Shown piece by piece: positions 6,226-12,281 of a stretch of 18,025 nt of DNA. Position numbers and translations under genes: made by a program. Location: NCBI GenBank assembly GCA_016763335.1, contig JAESUD010000116.1:1-18025 (forward strand). Direction: 5' to 3'. Numbering within the stretch: position 1 is the first letter of the stretch; each line of letters starts with the position of its first letter. Under the pieces are notes generated by a model. That model saw only the letters and a program-made list of their open reading frames with translations. It was not told where the DNA came from and did no database searches. Source of the stretch: Emcibacteraceae bacterium. Lineage in GTDB: Bacteria > Pseudomonadota > Alphaproteobacteria > Sphingomonadales > Emcibacteraceae.

Positions 6226-7014
6226 TCAGCTGTTAAATTCAAATGTAATATCTTTCTGCTCGCCGTTTTTAAGCATTGAAAGTACAATTGTCTGGCCATT
6301 TATTTCAAGTGCCCTGATAAGTCTGATCGCGTGGTTTCTATCAGTAATTTTATCGTCATTTATGGCTAATAGCACATCACCCTGCACGATATCCGCAAGA
6401 AACGCTGGTGAATTACTAAGCACAACATCAATAATAGTGCCGGTATTCCTGCTATGCATTGCCCGTTCTTGCTGGTTTAAATCCCGTAGAATGAAACCAA
6501 GCTTATGAACCTGGTTGGATTTGACCATATAAACCGCCCACTGGTCAAAATTGTCATAATGACGCATATAGGGCACCGTAATAGTATCGCGCACCGTCAC
6601 CGCCTCCTGAACAGCAACCCGTTCACCGTTAACGGTTTTTACCCGGCTAACAAATACGGTGGTATAAACATCCTGATAATCATATTCAATCCGGCTTTCT
6701 GTATCGGTATATTCTGATGATACAACCACATGTGTCGCCATGACTTCCTTGGCCTGCCTAACGGCATTTTGTTCACTTTCCTCAAACCCGTTAAAGGCAC
6801 TCTCACCAATAACCACATAATTATGCTCGCGATATTTCATTACATCGCGGTCAATGTCATTTGATCTGATTAAAATTGGTTCCTGTTCCACACCAAGCAT
6901 CACCACATTTGACGCAATTTCCGGTGTAAGATAACCACGATAAGATGACCCAAACTGCCCTGTTCCGCAGGCCGAAAGCATTAATAACGCTGATAAACAA
7001 ACAAATATTCTCAT
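6226..7014 (-). CDS. Putative lipoprotein with C-terminal PDZ domain
   Basis: The product is 262 aa from ATG at 7014. That start is preferred over ATG at 7026 because GAGG (inside the codons ATGAGG) lies 6 nt before it, while the earlier ATG has no site. The signal peptide (MRIFVCLSALLMLSAC) ends in lipobox L-S-A-C. The middle region (about 25-165) is the unknown domain shared with the lipoprotein at 7539-8048: NYVVIGESAFNG, A-x-x-x-AK-x-x-x-x-THV, ITVPY and AVYMVK. The last 90 or so residues form a PDZ domain (HKLGFILRDL... NTGTIIDVVLSNSPAFLADIVQGDVLLAINDDKI...), which typically binds C-terminal peptide tails of envelope proteins. It is the last gene of a three-gene - strand operon, 64 bp after the SRPBCC gene. 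It is probably periplasmic-facing; the exact role is unknown. Confidence 0.8.
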   Translation of the reverse strand: MRIFVCLSALLMLSACGTGQFGSSYRGYLTPEIASNVVMLGVEQEPILIRSNDIDRDVMKYREHNYVVIGESAFNGFEESEQNAVRQAKEVMATHVVVSSEYTDTESRIEYDYQDVYTTVFVSRVKTVNGERVAVQEAVTVRDTITVPYMRHYDNFDQWAVYMVKSNQVHKLGFILRDLNQQERAMHSRNTGTIIDVVLSNSPAFLADIVQGDVLLAINDDKITDRNHAIRLIRALEINGQTIVLSMLKNGEQKDITFEFNS

Positions 7015-7078
7015 TACAAACCTCATTTCTATATAATAAGGATATCCGCACTTTGATTAATGGAAACTGAATATTTGC

Positions 7079-7525
7079 CTAAGAATTAAAATACTGCTGT
7101 AAAAGCAGCTTCCACTGGCCAATGAACGCCTCATAATCACCCTGCCCGTGGTCATTAATAAAATCCCGGCCTTTATCGGAAAGCGCGATATAATCATAGC
7201 CAACCGTTACCAATGTTCGCCGCGCTGACATTTCCTTGCAGCGCACTGAAACCACGGCGATTTTATCCTCTGGTTCAACTTTATAAAACTGAACAAAGTG
7301 TTTTTTCGGCTCGAACCGTTTAACCAGCCAAATGGCATTGGTTGTGGCAAAATCATGGTTTTCGGTCATAAATACATAATCTTCATAAAGCTCAGTACCG
7401 CCTGTTACACCAACATAATCCCAATCAGGCACCCAAAGTTTCTCGCCTTCCGCAGAAAAGAGCGGAAACAGAGTTTCTGCACTCTCGGCCATTTCAAACG
7501 AAGCTTCAAATTTCTTAGTTGTCAT
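7079..7525 (-). CDS. SRPBCC-fold (START/polyketide cyclase-like) protein
   Basis: The 148-aa protein has no signal peptide and is presumably cytoplasmic. It shows the layout of the SRPBCC/AHSA1-like helix-grip fold: an N-terminal strand with a first helix around residues 10-25 (FEMAESAETLFPLFSAEGEK), a run of beta strands through the middle, and a long C-terminal helix (DYEAFIGQWKLLLQQYF). Members bind hydrophobic ligands in a deep cavity, and some are cyclases or stress-related; the ligand cannot be predicted here. The motif LWVPDWDYVGVTGG near residue 30 is typical of subfamily members annotated only as SRPBCC. The start ATG has GGGT about 8 nt upstream. It lies 13 bp after the stop of the upstream lipoprotein, so the two are almost certainly co-transcribed. 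A soluble protein between two envelope lipoproteins is an unusual arrangement. Confidence 0.78.
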   Translation of the reverse strand: MTTKKFEASFEMAESAETLFPLFSAEGEKLWVPDWDYVGVTGGTELYEDYVFMTENHDFATTNAIWLVKRFEPKKHFVQFYKVEPEDKIAVVSVRCKEMSARRTLVTVGYDYIALSDKGRDFINDHGQGDYEAFIGQWKLLLQQYFNS

Positions 7526-7538
7526 AATATTTACCCGT

Positions 7539-8048
7539 TCATTTAAGCTTTACAAGGTATATTGCCCGGTGATTATATATCGAAAATTCCTTTGCATAAG
7601 GTACCGCTATGGGGTTGGGAACACGGTCATATACCGTTCTACGGTAATATCCGTTATAGGCCACTCCTACCGGAATATAATCAACATTTTCATAAAATTT
7701 ATAAGCCTTTTTGCTGCCGACATATAAATATTTTCTCTGTATTAACACATGCGTTACTTTAAGGTTTTTTGCCACCTTAAACGCCCCATTGGCCTTTTTT
7801 TCTGGGCCGTTAAATATGCTCTCGCCAACCACAACATAATTCTGATTAATGAAACTCTCGAGATCACCCTCTATATCATCCGTAAAAATAAGTTTCGGAC
7901 TAGCCCTCTCATTTAATAAATAAGCATTAATCAGTGTGGGCTGATCTGGCCTTGCCTTATATGACGCACCATACCACTCCGGCCCACCGGCGCATGAACT
8001 AAGCAAAAGCAACAAACTTGATACAGTCATATAAAATAAATATCTCAT
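7539..8048 (-). CDS. Putative lipoprotein, PDZ-less paralogue of the 6226-7014 product
   Basis: The 169-aa product has a signal peptide of 18 residues with lipobox L-S-S-C (Cys19). The mature domain is homologous to that of the downstream PDZ lipoprotein: NYVVVGESIFNG here against NYVVIGESAFNG there, then A-x-x-x-AK-x-x-x-x-THV, a tyrosine-rich strand region, IAVPY and AIYLVK. This protein stops just after AIYLVK, at the point where its paralogue continues into the PDZ domain. It is the first gene of the operon and lies 41 bp from a perfect dyad (8077-8098). The ribosome binding site is poor: AGGG ends one base before ATG. An alternative ATG at codon 7 is no better supported and would shorten the signal peptide. 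It is probably anchored in the envelope; function unknown. Confidence 0.78.
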   Translation of the reverse strand: MRYLFYMTVSSLLLLLSSCAGGPEWYGASYKARPDQPTLINAYLLNERASPKLIFTDDIEGDLESFINQNYVVVGESIFNGPEKKANGAFKVAKNLKVTHVLIQRKYLYVGSKKAYKFYENVDYIPVGVAYNGYYRRTVYDRVPNPIAVPYAKEFSIYNHRAIYLVKLK

Positions 8049-8076
8049 ACCCTAAATCTATTCCCTTTACGGCAAC

Positions 8077-8098
8077 TTTTCAAGAAAGCTCTTGAAAA
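8077..8098. promoter_or_regulatory. Perfect 9-bp dyad upstream of the lipoprotein operon
   Basis: TTTTCAAGA (8077-8085) and TCTTGAAAA (8090-8098) are perfect inverted repeats separated by AAGC. The dyad lies 29-50 nt upstream of the - strand lipoprotein start at 8048 and 39 bp before the + strand tRNA. It could be an operator for a dimeric regulator or a 5'-UTR hairpin. It could also serve as a terminator for transcripts of unknown origin, but there is no upstream gene on the + strand to need one. Confidence 0.4.
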
Positions 8099-8136
8099 TA
8101 TTGAAGGATTATGCGAAACACTCACATCTTAAAGGT

Positions 8137-8210
8137 GGTGCGGTGGCGGAGAGGCTACGCAACGGATTGCAAATCCGTGTACACCGGTTCAAATCCGGTC
8201 CGCACCTCCA
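8137..8210 (+). tRNA. tRNA-Cys (anticodon GCA)
   Basis: The 74-nt gene gives a complete cloverleaf. The acceptor stem GGTGCGG/CCGCACC pairs at all 7 positions. The D arm is GCG/CGC, the anticodon stem ACGGA/TCCGT has loop TTGCAAA, and the T arm is ACCGG/CCGGT with loop TTCAAAT. The anticodon GCA is at 8169-8171 and reads Cys codons UGC/UGU. The discriminator base is T (U73), the main identity element of tRNA-Cys. The CCA end is encoded (8208-8210). It stands alone between the divergent lipoprotein operon and the beta-CASP gene. The following 113 bp (8211-8323) hold no feature I can support. Confidence 0.96.
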
Positions 8211-8323
8211 TTTCCCCCAAACTCCATCCTTCCCTATAATGCAATAGCTTGACCTTCATCAATTAAATCAATTGTAAGACCTGCATAATCATCCATGATA
8301 TTTACAAATAGATTGGGCGGTAT

Positions 8324-9094
8324 ATGCAAATAACATTTCTTGGCGCGACGGGGACGGTTACCGGATCAAAATATCTGCTTGAATATCGCCATAAAAAAAT
8401 CCTTATCGATTGCGGTTTATTTCAAGGGTTTAAAGAATTAAGACTTAGAAACCGTGAAAAACTGCCTATTGATCCGGCGCTTATTGATGCCGTGATCCTG
8501 ACCCACGCTCATATTGATCATTCCGGTTATATCCCGTTACTGATAAAAAATGGCTTTAAAGGTAAAATCTATTCATCGGTCGCCACTTTTGATCTGTGCA
8601 AGATATTATTGCCCGACAGCGGTTATTTGCACGAAGAGGACGCAAGACGCGCCAATAGATATGGCTATAGCCGCCATTCACCCGCCCTCGCCCTCTATAC
8701 CCGTGAAGATGCCCTCACATCACTTAAATACTTTAAAACTCTTGATTTCGGCATGCCTCACTATTTTGATGATGATTTTCATTTTACCTTAAGCCGCTCT
8801 GGCCATATTCTTGGTTCCGCTTTTATTTCCATTAAAGCCGGTAAAAAAACCATCAATTTTTCCGGTGACCTAGGCCGCCCCAATGATCCGCTGATGAAAC
8901 CACCAGCAAAAATTCAGTATACAGATTATTTATTAATCGAAAGCACCTACGGCGACCGCCTGCACGGTAAAGCTGATCCCTGCGAAGAGCTCGGTAAGGT
9001 GATAAAAAGCACCGCTGCCAAAGGCGGCACTATCTTAATCCCCACATTCGCCGTTGGCCGCACCAGAGCATCCTATATTATATCTATAAATTAA
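8324..9094 (+). CDS. Metallo-beta-lactamase/beta-CASP RNase-like protein, N-terminal part before a frame break
   Basis: The 256-codon frame encodes the metallo-beta-lactamase half of a beta-CASP nuclease family protein. It starts MQITFLGATGTVTGSKYLLE, with zinc-binding motif H61-A-H63-I-D65-H66 (THAHIDHSGYIP), H161 (SGHILGSA), D182 (FSGDLGR) and the beta-CASP motif E206-S-T-Y-G-D-R. The family includes RNA-processing enzymes related to CPSF73 and RNase J and acts in the cytoplasm on RNA. The reading breaks after FAVGRTRASYII: this frame ends ISIN-stop at 9094, whereas the expected YKLK continues one frame over from 9085. GGCGG precedes ATG at 8324. The upstream half keeps all the metal ligands it should contain. 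Alone it would be an incomplete beta-CASP enzyme lacking its RNA-specificity domain. Confidence 0.82.
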   Translation: MQITFLGATGTVTGSKYLLEYRHKKILIDCGLFQGFKELRLRNREKLPIDPALIDAVILTHAHIDHSGYIPLLIKNGFKGKIYSSVATFDLCKILLPDSGYLHEEDARRANRYGYSRHSPALALYTREDALTSLKYFKTLDFGMPHYFDDDFHFTLSRSGHILGSAFISIKAGKKTINFSGDLGRPNDPLMKPPAKIQYTDYLLIESTYGDRLHGKADPCEELGKVIKSTAAKGGTILIPTFAVGRTRASYIISIN

Positions 9095-9678
9095 AATCGC
9101 GCGCTGCCATTCCTGATATTCCGGTTTATGTGGATAGCCCCATGGCGACCAACGCCACCAACCTTTTATGCAAACATACGTCTGAACATATCCTATCTGA
9201 TAATATTTGCCGCGAGGTTTGCAATATTGCTGCCTATACCCGCACCGTTGAGGATAGCAAAGCCCTTAATAATTCACCAATGCCCAAAGTTATCATTTCG
9301 GCCAGTGGCATGGCCACCGGTGGCCGGGTATTACATCATCTTAAAAATATTATGGGAGATCCTAAAAATACCATTTTATTCACTGGCTTCCAAGCTGGCG
9401 GCACGCGCGGCGAACGTATTATAAAGGGCGAAAAACTAATCAAAATTCACGGAAATATGTATAGCCTAAGGGCAAATGTGCAAAGCCTGCAAAATATCTC
9501 CGCTCATGCTGATTATAGTGAAATATTATCATGGCTGCATAATTTCAAAAAATCACCCAAGCAAACCTTCATCACCCACGGCAACCCTGCCGCCGCCACA
9601 TCCTTAAAAGAAAAAATTGAAAGTGAGCTAGGCTGGCATACAACTATCCCCGAATATTTGGAAACGGTAGTATTATAA
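9085..9678 (+). CDS. Beta-CASP RNase-like protein, C-terminal part after the frame break
   Basis: From 9085 this frame reads YKLKSRAAIPDIPVYVDSPM, the exact continuation of the beta-CASP domain that the first frame loses. It then shows SASGMATGGRVLHHL and ILFTGFQAGGTRGERI, followed by the C-terminal RNA-specificity (RMMBL) domain with the expected ISAHADYSEI and ITHGNPAAATSLKEKI motifs. The product ends at 9678. A gene finder may call GTG 9130 as a start, but no ribosome binding site supports an independent gene. Joining the two frames gives a protein of about 450 aa, normal for the family. One base is probably missing near 9083-9084, because the family has one more residue between GRT and KLK. 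The gene ends 30 bp from the convergent histidine kinase gene. Confidence 0.82.
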   Translation, partial: YKLKSRAAIPDIPVYVDSPMATNATNLLCKHTSEHILSDNICREVCNIAAYTRTVEDSKALNNSPMPKVIISASGMATGGRVLHHLKNIMGDPKNTILFTGFQAGGTRGERIIKGEKLIKIHGNMYSLRANVQSLQNISAHADYSEILSWLHNFKKSPKQTFITHGNPAAATSLKEKIESELGWHTTIPEYLETVVL

Positions 9679-9708
9679 TTTTGATGTCACAAAAATAACA
9701 AGTCGCTT

Positions 9709-10890
9709 TTAAACTTCACCGTGATGAAGGGGCAGTGTTATATTCACTGTGGTGCCCACATGTTCAGTACTTTTAATATCGATGCTGCCATTATGAGCGT
9801 CTAGTAATGATTTTACGATCGAAAGACCAAGCCCCGTGCCCGGTGCGCTATGCTCGGCGTCTGATTGCCCACGGTAGAATGGCTGGGTGATATTGCCAAG
9901 GCTTTCTTTCGAAGTACCAATGCCATTATCAATTATTGAGATATTTACATTTTCAAAATTTTCCGAAACATTAAGGATCACCACCCCGCCCTGCAACGAA
10001 AATTTAACGGCATTGGATAACAGGTTAATAAGTATCTGTTTAACAGACCGAATATCCGCAAATAGCGTTGATATATTTCCGGCAATATTAACCTTTATCA
10101 TAATCTGTTTTTTCTCGGCTAATATATTTATCGCGCTTAAACAATGAAGAACCGTTTCTTCAAGATTAATTTCTTCTTTTAAAATTGTCCGCTTTTCGGC
10201 TTCAATTTCTGAAATATCTAGCACATCATTGATTAAATCCAACAAATGACGGCCACTATTATATATATCTTCAATATATTCGGCATATTTCGCGTTACCG
10301 ATTTTACCGAAGCTTTCGGATTTTATAATTTCGCTAAATCCTAATATGGCATTTAACGGCGTTCTAAATTCATGGGACATCGTCGCAAGAAAATTTGACT
10401 TCACCTTGCTCGCTTCCTCGGCCATACGCTTTGCTTCCGCTAAGGAAACAAAAATTTCATGTTCCATTGTCACATCACGACTTACCGCCACCACTTCAAT
10501 CACTTCACTAGGGTTTTCAGTGCTAAAAATTGGTGCAGAATGTTGGCTCATGCGGCGTTTGATACCATCAAAGCAGGTGATATTATATTCAGAATTCATG
10601 GGCTGACCAGCATAGGCCGCATCCACACTTTGCTTGAAAACATTATGATATTCCAGATCAACAATATCCAGCATTGACGCCCCGCGAACCTCGTCGATAT
10701 TACCAGCATTAACCAGTTTAATGCCAGCAGCATTAATGGTTATCAATTTATAATCACGACTGATTATTTTCACACAGTCCGGTTGACTATTAAGGACCGC
10801 TTCAAGGCGAGCAGCCGAATTCCCATATGAAGAAAAATCATCATCCTGGTGGAAATATTCCAATTTATTCACTGAATTATGACGCCCCAT
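9709..10890 (-). CDS. Cytoplasmic PAS-domain sensor histidine kinase
   Basis: The 393-aa orphan kinase has no membrane segment. A PAS domain spans residues about 25-145 (SQPDCVKIISRDYKLITINA to VSRDVTMEHE). A short coiled linker leads to HisKA with the phospho-acceptor H173 in ATMSHEFRTPLNAILGFSE. The catalytic domain has N293 (NLLSNAVKFS), the G1 motif D321-N-G-I-G and the G2 motif GTGLGLSIV at 351-359. All boxes are intact, so it should autophosphorylate and pass the phosphate to a response regulator that is not in this window. The dimerisation region (GKIGNAKYAEYIEDIYNSG) resembles alphaproteobacterial PleC/DivL-type kinases. The PAS ligand is unknown. ATG at 10890 has GGGGTG upstream. It converges with the beta-CASP gene and diverges from the small TPR gene across 130 bp. 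Confidence 0.9.
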   Translation of the reverse strand: MGRHNSVNKLEYFHQDDDFSSYGNSAARLEAVLNSQPDCVKIISRDYKLITINAAGIKLVNAGNIDEVRGASMLDIVDLEYHNVFKQSVDAAYAGQPMNSEYNITCFDGIKRRMSQHSAPIFSTENPSEVIEVVAVSRDVTMEHEIFVSLAEAKRMAEEASKVKSNFLATMSHEFRTPLNAILGFSEIIKSESFGKIGNAKYAEYIEDIYNSGRHLLDLINDVLDISEIEAEKRTILKEEINLEETVLHCLSAINILAEKKQIMIKVNIAGNISTLFADIRSVKQILINLLSNAVKFSLQGGVVILNVSENFENVNISIIDNGIGTSKESLGNITQPFYRGQSDAEHSAPGTGLGLSIVKSLLDAHNGSIDIKSTEHVGTTVNITLPLHHGEV

Positions 10891-11020
10891 AAGAACACCC
10901 CGTTTGTTGGAGATGAAATATATTAGAAATTCATTAACAGATTGTTACGTCACCCTTTAAATACCTTGTTTTATTGCTAAAGCTATATTAGATATAACAA
11001 AATTAAAATTGGAATATTTG

Positions 11021-11515
11021 ATGTTTATAAAGCTTGTTATATTTTTAATAACCATAATCTGTTTTTCCACCAATTTTTCATTGGCGCAGTCAAATGAGGA
11101 TAGCATCACCGCATCGGTTAAACAGTATGACCTTGCCAATATTGCCATGATGAAAAAACAGGATCAACAAGCATATGAACATTTAAAAAATGCCGCCTCC
11201 CTTGATCCGTCAAATTCTACTTTTATCAATAGTGCCGGATATATGGCCATGCATTTGGGGCATTTCGATATTTCATTGAATTATTTAAATCAATCACTTA
11301 CTCTTGATAAAGCTAAATTCGGCGAGAACCATCCTAATGTCGCTTCTATTCTCAATAATATGGGGTCGGTTTACAGCAAAATGGGTGATGATGAAAAAGC
11401 TGTAAGCTATTATGACGAAGCCTATAAAATTATCGCTGGCAAACTTGGAGAGAAACACCCGCAAGTGCTTAATATCAAAAAAATACGAGATCAAGCAGCA
11501 GCGAGAATTAAATAA
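11021..11515 (+). CDS. Small secreted TPR-repeat protein
   Basis: The product is 164 aa from ATG at 11021, which has GGA about 7 nt upstream. A TTG at 11009 would only add four residues before the signal peptide. Residues 1 to about 22 form a cleavable signal peptide (hydrophobic core then SLA-Q). The mature part has three TPR units: ANIAMMKKQDQQAYEHLKNA, TFINSAGYMAMHLGHFDISL, and SILNNMGSVYSKMGDDEKAV. The linker motif FGENHPNVASILNNMG is typical of the kinesin-light-chain type TPRs and recurs in the large TPR protein at 12282 (GENHYTTALNQHGLG). It is thus a periplasmic scaffold of unknown partner. It is divergent from the histidine kinase gene. Confidence 0.78.
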   Translation: MFIKLVIFLITIICFSTNFSLAQSNEDSITASVKQYDLANIAMMKKQDQQAYEHLKNAASLDPSNSTFINSAGYMAMHLGHFDISLNYLNQSLTLDKAKFGENHPNVASILNNMGSVYSKMGDDEKAVSYYDEAYKIIAGKLGEKHPQVLNIKKIRDQAAARIK

Positions 11516-11553
11516 ATAATACCCGCATTTCTATTCCATTGATTTAATATGAA

Positions 11554-11922
11554 TTATTCGATATCGCCCCACACGGCAATTTCATTGCCACTTGGTTCGG
11601 TAAAATGAAAACGCCTGCCGCCGGGAAACGAAAATATTCCTTTAACAACAGTACCACCGGCTTTTGAAACTTTACGTTCAGTTTCTTCAATATTTTCACT
11701 GTAAAAAACAGCTAATGCAGCGCCATTTTCTGTTTTTGATGAAAGTTCAGATTTATAAAAACCGCAATCAATACCCCGTCCCTCATAAGCGGTGTAATCC
11801 GGCCCATAATCGGTAAATTCCCAGCCAAACACTTGATTAAAAAAACTTTTTGTCGCTTCAAGATCGTTTGCAGCAAATTCAATATAATTGATTTTATGAT
11901 GACGTGAGCGTTTTACGTTCAC
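11554..11922 (-). CDS. VOC-family (glyoxalase/bleomycin-resistance fold) protein
   Basis: The 122-aa single-domain protein is of the vicinal oxygen chelate superfamily: KINYIEFAANDLEATKSFFNQVFGW opens the first beta-alpha-beta-beta-beta module, and the second ends RRFHFTEPSGNEIAVWGD. Family members are metal-dependent dioxygenases, isomerases or resistance proteins. This compact subgroup with YIEFAANDLEATKSFF and GGRRFHFTEPSGN is usually annotated only as VOC protein, and the substrate cannot be told. GTG at 11922 is chosen as start because GGAGG stands 5 nt before it. ATG at 11934 overlaps that same Shine-Dalgarno and would have none of its own, and further upstream extension to 11979 looks non-coding. 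It is monocistronic and convergent with the small TPR gene 38 bp away. Confidence 0.8.
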   Translation of the reverse strand: MNVKRSRHHKINYIEFAANDLEATKSFFNQVFGWEFTDYGPDYTAYEGRGIDCGFYKSELSSKTENGAALAVFYSENIEETERKVSKAGGTVVKGIFSFPGGRRFHFTEPSGNEIAVWGDIE

Positions 11923-12281
11923 TTTTTCCTCCATATTTATATAATTGCTATGACAATAAGACCAACAGAAACTTCCCAAAAAGCAACTGATTTATGCCAA
12001 TATCAATGTTGTCCCGTAATTCTAATTAACCCTATACTATTTAGACCCAGTTATAAATATAACAATATTTTCAATGCCATACCATAACTTAACTCAAAAA
12101 ATATGACTAACTAACTATAGAATAGTAAAATGCAATAAATATTCAAACGAATTCTTTACTATATTTTTACATAACCTGTACTATTCTAGCAATTAAATTA
12201 GAACACTATATTGATTACATTGTTTTTTATCCATATTGCCGTTTTAAAATTAAATTATTATCCTTGGGGGGTATATATAAA
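11923..12281. other. AT-rich divergent intergenic region
   Basis: This 359-bp spacer separates the VOC gene (- strand) from the large TPR gene (+ strand) and must carry promoters for both. I see no open frame with a ribosome binding site and no strong stem. The only clear signal is the GGGGGG run at 12266-12271, about 10 nt before the TPR start codon, serving as its ribosome binding site. Promoter boxes cannot be called with confidence in sequence this AT-rich. Confidence 0.4.

Noticed and set aside
8137..8210. tRNA-Cys as an integration site with a downstream genomic island
   Set aside because: No integrase gene and no repeated tRNA 3' end are present in the window.
8226..8290. 20-codon - strand frame (MDDYAGLTIDLIDEGQAIAL) between tRNA-Cys and the beta-CASP gene
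   Set aside because: It is too short and has no ribosome binding site; its open region extends into the start of the opposite-strand gene, so chance is likely.
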